Below, piece after piece: positions 17,619 to 26,480 of a stretch of DNA of 49,147 nucleotides. Below the pieces are notes generated by a model that saw only the letters and a program-made list of their open reading frames with translations, had not been told where the DNA came from and did not search any database. The stretch comes from Bacteroidota bacterium (GTDB lineage Bacteria > Bacteroidota > Bacteroidia > Bacteroidales > VadinHA17): assembly GCA_011049175.1 (NCBI GenBank), contig DSCJ01000087.1, forward strand, positions 1 to 49,147, given 5' to 3'. Every line of letters begins with the position of its first letter. The first letter of the stretch is position 1. A program made the translations under genes and the position numbers.

Positions 17619-20600
17619 ATGAAGCCTGTGCATGCCTTTCTCGCCGGAATGTTTTTGAGCATAATCCCTGCATACGGTCAGGATATTCCCGGCATACCCG
17701 GGGAAGGATATCCCGACCCTCCCTTTCTGCAGTATGAATATTCGGTATGGGTGGATTCACTGATGGAAAAACTTTCCCTGGAGGAGAAGATCGCACAGCT
17801 TTTTATGGTCAGAGCTTATTCGAACCGGGATGAGGAACATGCGGAATACCTGGAACAGATGGTGCGCAGGCATAAAGTGGGAGGGGTGCTTTTCTTTCAG
17901 GGAGGGCCGGCCAGGCAGCTTTCCCTTACCCGGCATTTGCAGGAGCTGGCCGATGTGCCTCTGCTGGTGGCCCTTGACGGGGAATGGGGGCCCGGCATGC
18001 GGCTGGATTCCACTCTTTCCTATCCCCGGCAGATGATGCTGGGAGCCGTACCGGACGATTCCCTGATTTACCGTATGGGGCAACACATTGCCGAACAGTT
18101 CGGCAGGCTGGGGACCCACATGAATTTTGCCCCGGTGGTGGATATCAACAACAATCCCATGAATCCTGTGATCAATAGCCGCTCATTCGGAGAGGACCGC
18201 TGGAATGTGGCGGTGAAGGGACTGGCGTTTGCCCTGGGCCTGCAGTCGGGACACGTATTGTCAACAGCCAAGCATTTTCCCGGCCACGGCGACACCGGTA
18301 CCGATTCCCACCACGCCCTTCCGCTGATACCGTTTTCGAGGGAAAGGCTCGATTCGCTGGAGCTGTTCCCATACCGGTATATGATCCCCAGGGGACTGGG
18401 AGGGGTGATGGTGGCACATCTGGAGGTGCCCGCCCTGGATCCCTTGTCCGGCCAGGTGTCAACGCTTTCTGAAAAAATAGTTACCGGGGTGTTGCAGGAA
18501 GAATTGGGTTTCAGGGGGCTGGTGGTAACCGATGCTCTCGATATGAAGGGTGTTACGGGGGCCCGAACGCCGGGCGACCTGGAGCTGGCTGCTTTTCAGG
18601 CCGGGAATGACATTCTGCTGCTTTCCGAAAACATCCCCCGGGCCATTCAAACCATCCGGAGGGCGGTGCGAAGAGGACAGATTGCCGAAGAGGAGATCGA
18701 CCGACGGTGCCGGAAAGTACTGGCTGCCAAACAATGGGCCATGGTAACCCGTTTGCCGGAACCGGCCACAGACAATTTGTACGAAGACCTGTACCGGCCC
18801 GAATACCTGGCGCTGAAGCACAACCTGGTGGCTTCAGCCGTAACCCTGCTGACCAACCGCGATTCCCTGATTCCCCTGCGGGATATACACACCCTGCGTA
18901 TAGCCACGGTCAGTATAGGGGGTAATGGTCATACTGCTTTTCAGGGGCAGGTCGATCTGTATGCCAGAGCCGGCCATTACAGCCTGCCGAAAGACGCATC
19001 ACAAAAGGATATGATTCAGCTTCTCGGGCGGCTGGGAGGATACGACCTGGTGCTTGCCGGGATCCATGGTACCCACGAGATCCCCTCAAGACGGTTCGGA
19101 ATTACCGATCAGACCATAGCCTTTATCGATACACTGGTGGTGTCGGTTCCTACGGTGGTGAGTGTGTTTGCCAATCCTTACAGCCTGGCATACTTTCCCC
19201 GCCTGAACCGGGCGCATGCCGTGGTCATGTCGTATGAAGACACCCCTCTGGCCCAGGAATACACCGCCCAGATGATCTTCGGGGGGATTCCTGCCCGGGG
19301 CCGGCTGCCGGTGACCGCCTCGTCCTCATTCAGGGCAGGGCAGGGGCTGACGACATCAAAAACCCGCCTTGGATTCGGTATTCCCGAACAGGAAGGCATG
19401 GATTCGGAAATACTGATGGGCATTGACAGCCTGGTACAAGGGGCTATCTGCGGGAAAGCCGCGCCGGGGGCCCAGGTGCTGGTGGCGAGGAACGGCAGGG
19501 TAGTGTACCATAAAGCTTTCGGATACCATACCTATCAGAAACGTCAGCCTGTGCTGACCGGTCATCTGTACGACCTGGCTTCGGTCACCAAGATTGCCGC
19601 CACCCTTCCGGCCCTTATGCGCCTGTATGAACAGGGGCTGATTTCACTCGACGAGCGGGTGGGAAAGTACCTGCCGGCACTTGACACGACCGACAAGGGC
19701 GATATGAAGCTGATTGATATCCTGACCCACCAGTCGCGGCTGAACGGGTGGGTGCCTTTTTACCGTCATACCCTGGAACCCCTGGATACTTCACAGGCGT
19801 TGTATGCCCGGGAAATATCCGACAGGTATCCCTACCGGGTGGATACCCGTTTGTACCTGAACCGCGATTACCAGTTCAAGCCCGGCATTTACCAGTCGCA
19901 ATTTTCCATGAACTATCCGGTTCAGGTGGCGGAGAACCTTTTCATCAACCGGCATTATGCCGACAGCATCGATGCCATGATCGCCGCTTCCGCCCTGAGG
20001 GAAGAGAAGGAATATCATTACAGCGACCTGGGCTTTTACTGGTTCCGGAAAATCATTGAGCGCATGACGGGTGAATCGCTGGAGAATTATGTTGCCGCCC
20101 ATTTTCATCAACCCCTGGGAGCTTTTGATATGGTGTACCGGCCCCTGGTATGGTTTCCCCGCGAGTGGATCGTACCCACCGAGAACGATCCCATTTTCCG
20201 TAAGCAGTTGCTGCGGGGGCATGTGCACGATCCCGGTGCGGCCATGCTGGGAGGAGTGGCCGGGCATGCCGGATTGTTCGCGAATGCTCTGGACCTGGCC
20301 CGGCTTATGCAGATGTACCTGAACGGAGGCGAATACGGGGGGCACAGGTTTTTTCAACCCTCAACACTGAAACAGTTTACATCCTCTCCGTTCCGGGAAG
20401 AAGGCAACCGCCGCGGCATCGGGTTTGACAAGCCCGAGACCGATCCGGAGAAGGAGGGACCTTCCTGTTTGCTGGCCTCTCCGGAAAGTTTTGGTCACAC
20501 CGGGTTTACAGGTACCATGGCCTGGGCCGATCCGGAATACGGGCTGGTGTATATTTTTCTTTCTAACCGTGTTCATCCCGACCAGCATAACAACAAACTG

Positions 20601-20705
20601 GTGGAAATGGATATCCGCACCCGCGTGCAGGAGGTAGCTTACCGGGCGATGGGGGTGGGGGATGCGGAGACTGGGGGGACTGAGAGACAGAGATTGAGAG
20701 ATTGA
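17619..20705 (+). CDS. GH3 beta-N-acetylhexosaminidase fused to a beta-lactamase-type serine hydrolase
   Basis: Two enzymes in one exported chain of 1028 residues. After the signal peptide (about 1-20) comes a NagZ-like GH3 domain (about 45-380) with KHFPGHGDT (218-226) and a following SH pair, the catalytic His/Asp loop of bacterial N-acetylglucosaminidases. A GH3 C-terminal-type alpha/beta domain follows (about 400-600). Residues about 620-1010 form a class C beta-lactamase/PBP4*-like domain with SVTK (Ser655-Lys658), YSD (801-803) and HTG (960-962). The fusion is known in Bacteroidota and suggests peptidoglycan turnover, joining amino-sugar release to peptide or ester hydrolysis (inference). 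The start at 17619 is an ATG; a TTG 12 bp earlier is less likely. The last about 15 residues are encoded by purine-rich simple sequence and look like run-on. Confidence 0.9.
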   Translation: MKPVHAFLAGMFLSIIPAYGQDIPGIPGEGYPDPPFLQYEYSVWVDSLMEKLSLEEKIAQLFMVRAYSNRDEEHAEYLEQMVRRHKVGGVLFFQGGPARQLSLTRHLQELADVPLLVALDGEWGPGMRLDSTLSYPRQMMLGAVPDDSLIYRMGQHIAEQFGRLGTHMNFAPVVDINNNPMNPVINSRSFGEDRWNVAVKGLAFALGLQSGHVLSTAKHFPGHGDTGTDSHHALPLIPFSRERLDSLELFPYRYMIPRGLGGVMVAHLEVPALDPLSGQVSTLSEKIVTGVLQEELGFRGLVVTDALDMKGVTGARTPGDLELAAFQAGNDILLLSENIPRAIQTIRRAVRRGQIAEEEIDRRCRKVLAAKQWAMVTRLPEPATDNLYEDLYRPEYLALKHNLVASAVTLLTNRDSLIPLRDIHTLRIATVSIGGNGHTAFQGQVDLYARAGHYSLPKDASQKDMIQLLGRLGGYDLVLAGIHGTHEIPSRRFGITDQTIAFIDTLVVSVPTVVSVFANPYSLAYFPRLNRAHAVVMSYEDTPLAQEYTAQMIFGGIPARGRLPVTASSSFRAGQGLTTSKTRLGFGIPEQEGMDSEILMGIDSLVQGAICGKAAPGAQVLVARNGRVVYHKAFGYHTYQKRQPVLTGHLYDLASVTKIAATLPALMRLYEQGLISLDERVGKYLPALDTTDKGDMKLIDILTHQSRLNGWVPFYRHTLEPLDTSQALYAREISDRYPYRVDTRLYLNRDYQFKPGIYQSQFSMNYPVQVAENLFINRHYADSIDAMIAASALREEKEYHYSDLGFYWFRKIIERMTGESLENYVAAHFHQPLGAFDMVYRPLVWFPREWIVPTENDPIFRKQLLRGHVHDPGAAMLGGVAGHAGLFANALDLARLMQMYLNGGEYGGHRFFQPSTLKQFTSSPFREEGNRRGIGFDKPETDPEKEGPSCLLASPESFGHTGFTGTMAWADPEYGLVYIFLSNRVHPDQHNNKLVEMDIRTRVQEVAYRAMGVGDAETGGTERQRLRD

Positions 20706-20729
20706 GTTATGGGTAATGGAGAGGGGGAG

Positions 20730-21123
20730 TCAAACACTGATCAATTTATGAGCTCTTAATTTTGCGGTTAACCGTGTTGTTTTTCCACTGATTTTTTTGG
20801 CATTTCTGGCCTGTTTCCTTAGAATAGTACCTAATTCTATCAACAGAAACTGCGATTCTTTATTATAAAATTCCCGGCCTTCAAAGATATTCTTTATGGC
20901 ATCCATTTTCCTTAATATAAGTTCCCAATCTATCTTAAATGATAGTTGATACCTTGATTACATAATCCTTAAAGTCTATGAATTTAATTTCGTCCTGGTT
21001 AAGAAAGTAAAAATTATTTCCATAAAAAAGGAGATGGGGAATATGGTCATTGATTATTATCCTGTCAAAACCATGAAGTATGCCATGAATATGAGAGTTG
21101 AAAGTTTCTGAAAAATCTGCCAT
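20730..21123 (-). pseudogene. Broken minus-strand gene: N- and C-terminal pieces of a GFDR-type multicopy family
   Basis: Two consecutive minus-strand frames. The first (21123-20935, 62 codons, with HGILHGFDRIIINDHIP) ends just before the second (open through 20906-20730, with GKTTRLTAKLRAHKLISV). From memory, the first resembles the start, and the second the end, of a 430-500-residue multicopy bacterial family of unknown or transposase-like role, recognisable by GFDRL...GT near the N-terminus and RKLRLLRAHGLI near the C-terminus. If so, the middle has been deleted and the frame shifted. The two pieces could instead be two small proteins, but neither has good start signals. Confidence 0.45.
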
Positions 21124-21225
21124 CTCTTTTTTTTACAAATATGCTGGTTATTGCATTTTGTTATGTTCATAACAATGCTATTACTTTATTTTTTTTGTGG
21201 ACTTTCTTCGTTGCCACGGCAGAAC

Positions 21226-21500
21226 TTAGCGGAATGCCTCCTGCAATTCTCGAAAAGATTTGTCAGCCCAATGATCTTCAGGTCTAGCGTTTTTTACTTT
21301 TTTAGGTAATGCAAAAGAGTAAAAAATAAAGAGAATTCCCAGAACTCTATGTCTTGGATCTTCCAATAGATCATAAAAAATTTGTTTGCAGCGAAGCTGC
21401 GGTAGGAATAATACGGGTTAAGAAATGTATCGAAAAAAATGTAAAACATAACAGGTGTTTTTTCCTTCTTATGGATATATATTAAAAAGGATTCATACAA
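21226..21500 (-). other. Possible second decayed reading frame at the composition boundary
   Basis: On the minus strand, 21417-21226 is open for 63 codons without any Met and reads like real protein (for example LLEDPRHRVLGILFIFY and ARPEDHWADKSFREL). An overlapping frame (21500-21294) supplies an ATG. A frameshifted gene would explain both. No family is recognised. The rest of 21124-21564 shows nothing else. Confidence 0.25.
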
Positions 21501-21564
21501 GAGGATATTTTAATAATCTTTCCTTATTATCATCTCCTCGCGAATAATTTCGATCATTCGATCA

Positions 21565-22794
21565 ATGGGCAAGAAGAAAAACGCGGAAATTTTTTACAGT
21601 ACGTTCAAACGCTTCTTTTACGGTAAGACTTCTGAAGCAAAGAATGAACAGGTCAGGGAATGGTTGAACCATCCCGCCAATAAGTTCCGGACAGATCTCT
21701 TTTTAAGGATGCTTTGGGATGAAATACAAGAAAATCCCCATGATGAGTCCTTTAATCAGGAAGCCCTGCTTGAAAAAATTCATTATACCATAAAAGAAAA
21801 AAGGGGAAAAACAGAGTACGAACCGTATTCCCATGAGACCTCAATTATTTCTACAGGAAAGATTTACAGACAGTTGGCAAGGGTGGCTGCTATTTTATTA
21901 TTGCCAGTCATGATGTATCTCGCCTGGGAAGTGTTTAGCCAGAGAATGTGGCTGGAAAGTCAGAAGGAAATCGTTTATAATGAGATTGTATGTCCGTTAG
22001 GGGCCAGGTGCCATTTTGAATTACCTGATGGAACAAGAGTAAGCCTGAACAATGGCAGTCGACTGAAATATCCCGTAAAATTTCAAGGAGATATCAGGAA
22101 AGTTGAATTAGCCGGTGAGGCTTTCTTTGATGTAAAGAAGAATACAAAACGACCCTTTATCATCGAAACCCATGGGCTGGATGTAAAAGTGACAGGGACC
22201 CGGTTGAATGTATTTTCTTATCCCGGGGACGAATACCAGGAATTTACGCTTGAATGTGGAACAATTGAGCTGTTAAAGAAAGAAGGTAATCGGCAAGTTT
22301 CTATAGCGGCAATGAAATCCGGACAACATGCGGTTTACAATCTTAAAGAAGCTCAGATGGATGTGAAGCAGGATAAAAAAGATAAAAAACTCACTGAAAA
22401 GGCAACCGAGTTAGAAGAATTAGGAGCAATGGTTTCGAAAATGAAACCGGATGAGCGGGTTGTTTATGAAACAGATGAAGGTATAGTAGAATTTGAGTAT
22501 AAAGAAGATATTGATAAATATACCTCATGGAAGGAAGGAAAACTGGTATTACGCAATGATCCCATGCCTATACTTTTAAAAAGAATTGAACGCTGGTATC
22601 ATGTTAAATTTAATATAGTGGATGAGGGGATAAATGAATACTCCTATTGGGCTACTTTTGAACAGGAAAACCTTAATCGGGTTTTGGACCTATTATCCCT
22701 CACCGGCCCTATCAAATTCGTTAAACACCCAATAAAGAAAGAGGCAGATGGTTCCTATAAGCCCCAGGTTATTGATGTGATGCTAAAAAAATAG
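21565..22794 (+). CDS. FecR-type anti-sigma factor
   Basis: Inner-membrane regulator that holds an ECF sigma factor until signalled by an STN-bearing TonB-dependent receptor. The 409 residues comprise a cytoplasmic N-terminal region (about 1-100), one transmembrane helix (about 106-124, VAAILLLPVMMYLAWEVF), the periplasmic FecR domain (LPDGTRVSLNNGSRLKYP near 151-168, then AGEAFFDV) and a C-terminal DUF4974 domain (about 325-409). A Lys/Glu-rich insertion (about 270-310, DKKDKKLTEK) separates the last two. It sits 203 bp upstream of an STN-type susC, the standard pairing. The usual sigma gene directly upstream is missing here; an ECF sigma gene lies 24 kb away at 47106. Confidence 0.92.
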   Translation: MGKKKNAEIFYSTFKRFFYGKTSEAKNEQVREWLNHPANKFRTDLFLRMLWDEIQENPHDESFNQEALLEKIHYTIKEKRGKTEYEPYSHETSIISTGKIYRQLARVAAILLLPVMMYLAWEVFSQRMWLESQKEIVYNEIVCPLGARCHFELPDGTRVSLNNGSRLKYPVKFQGDIRKVELAGEAFFDVKKNTKRPFIIETHGLDVKVTGTRLNVFSYPGDEYQEFTLECGTIELLKKEGNRQVSIAAMKSGQHAVYNLKEAQMDVKQDKKDKKLTEKATELEELGAMVSKMKPDERVVYETDEGIVEFEYKEDIDKYTSWKEGKLVLRNDPMPILLKRIERWYHVKFNIVDEGINEYSYWATFEQENLNRVLDLLSLTGPIKFVKHPIKKEADGSYKPQVIDVMLKK

Positions 22795-22870
22795 GAAACC
22801 TTATTAACAAATAAATCAACATATGATTTGAAACCACCAAAAACCTAACCTATGTATTAACCCAAAACAC

Positions 22871-22933
22871 ATGCCTATGAAACAAAAAAAACAGGAAAGT
22901 GCGGCCACACTTTCCTGTATAATCCAGCATTAA
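22871..22933 (+). other. Possible 20-codon upstream ORF in the susC leader
   Basis: ATG at 22871 opens a 20-codon frame ending TAA at 22931-22933 and spanning the stem-loop at 22891-22918. It has no ribosome-binding site. It may be chance, since the frame simply reads through the hairpin arms; a leader peptide is possible. Confidence 0.2.
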
Positions 22934-22984
22934 ACCTTTTACCCTGAAATTTTGAGCCACAGGGATATTTTGTTTAACACTACA
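22884..22984 (-). ncRNA. Putative DonS-like antisense RNA to the susC leader
   Basis: The spacer between fecR and susC encodes, on the minus strand, a promoter (22991-23021) and about 70-100 bp later a strong intrinsic terminator (22891-22918 followed by eight U). The predicted RNA of about 100 nt is fully complementary to the susC 5' leader. Known precedent: DonS and related small antisense RNAs lie between the anti-sigma and susC genes of ECF-controlled glycan loci in Bacteroides fragilis and repress susC. Position, strand and size all fit; transcription itself is inferred. Confidence 0.6.
22891..22918 (-). terminator. Intrinsic terminator of the predicted antisense RNA
   Basis: Perfect 11-bp stem with arms ACAGGAAAGTG and CACTTTCCTGT and a 6-base loop. 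On the plus strand it is preceded by eight A and not followed by T. So it terminates only leftward transcription, yet the nearest minus-strand protein gene is far away (beyond 25 kb to the right there is none). On the plus-strand mRNA it would be a leader hairpin. Confidence 0.75.
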
Positions 22985-22990
22985 ATCTTA

Positions 22991-23021
22991 CAAGATTATG
23001 AAAAAACTTTATGATTTGCAA
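22991..23021 (-). promoter_or_regulatory. Predicted minus-strand promoter of the antisense RNA
   Basis: Minus strand reads TTG (23021-23019), 20 bp spacer, TAATCTTG (22998-22991). This fits the Bacteroidota sigma consensus TTG - 19 to 21 bp - TAnnTTTG with one mismatch. It overlaps the first codons of susC, so start would be near 22984. Confidence 0.5.
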
Positions 23022-26000
23022 GAAACAGTACCACCGTTATGCTGCTTTCAAAAAATTAACCGTATTATGAGACTAACCGCTTTTTTGCTTTTGGTTTCTG
23101 TATTCCAGGTTATAGCAACCGAGAATTATGCACAGAACACAAAGCTAAACCTTAATATGGGTGAAACCACGGTAGGGCAGGTGCTCCAGGAAATTGAGCA
23201 TCAGAGTGAATTCTATTTTCTGTTTAACCAGAAGCTGGTGGATGTGAATAGAAAGGTGAACGTGAATATAAAAGACAGGAAAATCAGTGAAATACTCTCT
23301 CAGGTTTTTAATGGAACGGAGACTGATTATGTAGTCATTGATCGTCAAATAGTTTTGTCTCCCAAAGAGTATTTGACAGCCATTAAGAGTTTGCAGCCTA
23401 TAACTGTTACCGGAAAAGTAACCGATGCATCGACCGGAGATCCTTTGCCAGGTGTGAACATTGTTGTTCAGGGCACAACCCAAGGCACTACCACGGATAT
23501 GAATGGCAACTATTCCATTCAAGCTCCTTCGGATGGCGTGCTTGTGTTTAATTTCATTGGTTATTCATCTCAAACAGTGCCAATAAACGGAAGAAGTGAA
23601 ATTCATGTTGTTTTGGAGCCAATCGATATCAGTCTGCAAGAAGTGGTAGTTGTTGGGTACGGAACACAAAAGAGAGAAAATTTAACAGGGGCAGTAACTG
23701 ATGTACGTAACGAACGAATGGAAAATAAACCGGTCAGCAGCCTTTCAGCGGCGCTGCAAGGTGAGGCAGCAGGTGTATTTATTGTTAATAGTGGAGGCCC
23801 TGGCCAGGAACCCGTTGTTCGAATCAGGGGAGTGGGCTCCGTTAATTTATCATCCGCTCCCTTATATGTAGTTGATGGAATGCCTGTGGGAAGCATTGAA
23901 GGTCTTGACCCCAATTCCATCCAATCAGTTTCCATACTCAAAGACGCATCATCAGCTGCCATTTATGGTTCCCGTGCTGCCAATGGTGTACTTCTCATCA
24001 CAACAAAAAAGGGAATTCGGGGTGAAGAGATCATTGTCAACGTAGATGCATCCACAGGAATACAGCAAACCTGGAAAACCCTGGATTTAATGAACAGGGA
24101 GCAATATATGGACTTTGCCACCGAGTATTTGACAAACGCCGGGGATCCTTTGCCCGAAAGATTTTCAAATATGAATGACCCAATATACCCGGGAGCAACG
24201 CAAACTTTTGCCGAAACCGACACCGATTGGCAGGATGTATTGTTTCGTACCGCACCTATTTCAAAGTTCAACGTTGATCTTACAGGAGGAACTGAAAAAT
24301 ACCGGTTTTTTACCTCTTATGGTTTCATCGATCAGGATGGAATTATGGTGGGTACCGATTACAAGCGTCACAGTGTAGTGCATAATACCGAATTCAAGAT
24401 TAATGATTTTCTTACTGTTGGAGAAAATATCACTGGTTCTTACGGTATAAGAAACAACGAAAAGGAATCTGGAGGCCGAACTATGATAAAACATATTGTT
24501 AACCAGATCCCTTATATACCCGCTCGTGTTCCCATAGGTACAGAAGGTTATGAACATGGTTATCGAACGACATCACCTGCTGACGATACTGACCCTGAAA
24601 ATCCGTTAAGAATAGCCGAACAAGATATAAGTATGTACAAAAGGGCTAATATTATCAGCAATGCTTATGCCGAAATATCTTTTACCGACTGGTTAACCTT
24701 TAAATCCATTTTCGGCATAGAATATACAGAAGATCGATCCATTACAGACAACCCTATGTATCAAGATGATTACAATAAAAGGGAGTTTCATGAACTGACC
24801 GACAATCGTTTTAAATTCTATTCAAGAATTTTCACAAATCAACTGACATTTAACAAAAGCTTTAATAAGCATGATATCAATGCAGTGGCAGTTGTTGAGC
24901 AACAAATCACTGAAGGTCGCAGACTCATAGGCAGAGGAGATCACACAACCAATCTGCTGAATCAACTGGATGGTACGCAAAGTCAATCAGTTTCCGGAAA
25001 TCTAAATGAAACAGCGCTTATTTCCTATGCGGGAAGAATTAACTATTCTTACGCTGATAAATACTTGTTAAGTGCTTCTTTCCGGAGAGACGGTTCGTCA
25101 AAATTTGCACCAGGGAACAAATGGGGTGACTTCCCCGGAGCTTCCATAGGATGGGTATTAAGCGAAGAAAGCTTTATGCAGGATGTCGATTTTATATCGA
25201 ACCTTAAACTCAGGGCAAGTTACGGAAAGGTTGGAAATAATAACCTTGGACCATACGACTGGCAATCCACTATTGCAATGAACACCTGGGCAGTTTTTAA
25301 TAACAATGCAGAAAATAACCAAGGCGCATATTTTGGAAAGCTCCCAAATGAAGAGCTGGAGTGGGAGATTACCACGATGAAAAACGTTGGTCTTGATTTA
25401 TCCTTACTGGATTATTCTGTTACCTTTTCTGCTGAATACTTCAAAAGAGAAGTTGATAACCTACTTATAGAAAGACCACTGCCACCGTCGCTTGGATACT
25501 CTCAAAATCCCTGGTCGAATGTAGGTGCCATGGAGAACTCGGGACTTGAATTCGATGCCGGATATCACAAGCGCGAAGGCGAATTCAAGTTTTCTGTGAA
25601 TGCCAACCTTGGAACCATTAAGAACGAAGTAACAGACTTGAACGGTAGAATAATGGATAGATCGGCTGTAACAGGAGACTATGGCGGAGGTACCATCACC
25701 CGGACGCAAGAGGGACAACCCATTCAAGGTTTTTATGGTTACGTGGTCGAAGGCATTTTCCAGTCAGAAAGTGAAATTGATGCATTAAATCAAATTGCAG
25801 AACAGGCATTTATTGCAGGAAATGTTGCTCAACAGTATTACCAAAACGAATTTACCTCACCCGGGGATATTAAATTTAAGGATATTAATGGTGACGGGAT
25901 TATTAACGAAGATGACCGCATTGTAATCGGCAATTATTTGCCTGATTTCACCTATGGTTTGAGTTTCTCGGGATCATACAAAAACTTTGAGGTTTCGATG

Positions 26001-26450
26001 CAGGTACAGGGTGTATATGGCAATGAGATCTACTGCGGAACAAAAGTCCTGACTCAGGGTATGATGCGACTGTTTAATATGGATGAAGCTGTTTTGGATG
26101 CGTGGACTCCGGAAAATACAAACACCAATATCCCCCGTGCAATAAATGCTGACCCCAATAACAACGCCCGCACATCTGACCGGTTCGTTGAAGACGGATC
26201 GTACATGAGGATTAAGAACCTCACCATCGGTTACAATTTTCCCAACAATCTTCTATCCGGCATATCCGGTAACTCTATCAAGGGACTTAAGCTATATTTT
26301 ACAGCACAAAACCTACTGACCTTAACCGATTACTATGGGTATGATCCGGAAATTGCTTCACGAGGTGGTAACACACTACTTCATGGTGCCGACTTTGGAC
26401 AATATCCTCAGCCACGTACATTAATATTTGGAGTTAAGGCAACTTTCTAA
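22998..26450 (+). CDS. susC: SusC-like TonB-dependent transporter with STN signalling domain
   Basis: Outer-membrane importer of oligosaccharides, the barrel of the SusCD pair. The 1150 residues comprise a signal region (hydrophobic about 24-46, ending NYAQ), an STN domain (about 48-125) that signals to FecR, a carboxypeptidase-regulatory beta domain (about 136-215), the TonB-box/plug start with VVVVGYGTQ (about 219-227), the plug (DGMPVGSIEGLDPN...SSAAIYGSRAANGV), a 22-strand barrel and terminal Phe (GVKATF). The presence of STN places it in the ECF sigma/anti-sigma class and matches the FecR just upstream. Xylan-related ligand is inferred from the enzymes downstream. The ATG at 22998 is followed by a second ATG at codon 24, but the longer form is typical of this class. 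Confidence 0.95.
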   Translation: MKKLYDLQETVPPLCCFQKINRIMRLTAFLLLVSVFQVIATENYAQNTKLNLNMGETTVGQVLQEIEHQSEFYFLFNQKLVDVNRKVNVNIKDRKISEILSQVFNGTETDYVVIDRQIVLSPKEYLTAIKSLQPITVTGKVTDASTGDPLPGVNIVVQGTTQGTTTDMNGNYSIQAPSDGVLVFNFIGYSSQTVPINGRSEIHVVLEPIDISLQEVVVVGYGTQKRENLTGAVTDVRNERMENKPVSSLSAALQGEAAGVFIVNSGGPGQEPVVRIRGVGSVNLSSAPLYVVDGMPVGSIEGLDPNSIQSVSILKDASSAAIYGSRAANGVLLITTKKGIRGEEIIVNVDASTGIQQTWKTLDLMNREQYMDFATEYLTNAGDPLPERFSNMNDPIYPGATQTFAETDTDWQDVLFRTAPISKFNVDLTGGTEKYRFFTSYGFIDQDGIMVGTDYKRHSVVHNTEFKINDFLTVGENITGSYGIRNNEKESGGRTMIKHIVNQIPYIPARVPIGTEGYEHGYRTTSPADDTDPENPLRIAEQDISMYKRANIISNAYAEISFTDWLTFKSIFGIEYTEDRSITDNPMYQDDYNKREFHELTDNRFKFYSRIFTNQLTFNKSFNKHDINAVAVVEQQITEGRRLIGRGDHTTNLLNQLDGTQSQSVSGNLNETALISYAGRINYSYADKYLLSASFRRDGSSKFAPGNKWGDFPGASIGWVLSEESFMQDVDFISNLKLRASYGKVGNNNLGPYDWQSTIAMNTWAVFNNNAENNQGAYFGKLPNEELEWEITTMKNVGLDLSLLDYSVTFSAEYFKREVDNLLIERPLPPSLGYSQNPWSNVGAMENSGLEFDAGYHKREGEFKFSVNANLGTIKNEVTDLNGRIMDRSAVTGDYGGGTITRTQEGQPIQGFYGYVVEGIFQSESEIDALNQIAEQAFIAGNVAQQYYQNEFTSPGDIKFKDINGDGIINEDDRIVIGNYLPDFTYGLSFSGSYKNFEVSMQVQGVYGNEIYCGTKVLTQGMMRLFNMDEAVLDAWTPENTNTNIPRAINADPNNNARTSDRFVEDGSYMRIKNLTIGYNFPNNLLSGISGNSIKGLKLYFTAQNLLTLTDYYGYDPEIASRGGNTLLHGADFGQYPQPRTLIFGVKATF

Positions 26451-26480
26451 TTTAATGAACACTTTTAAAACAAAATAGTT

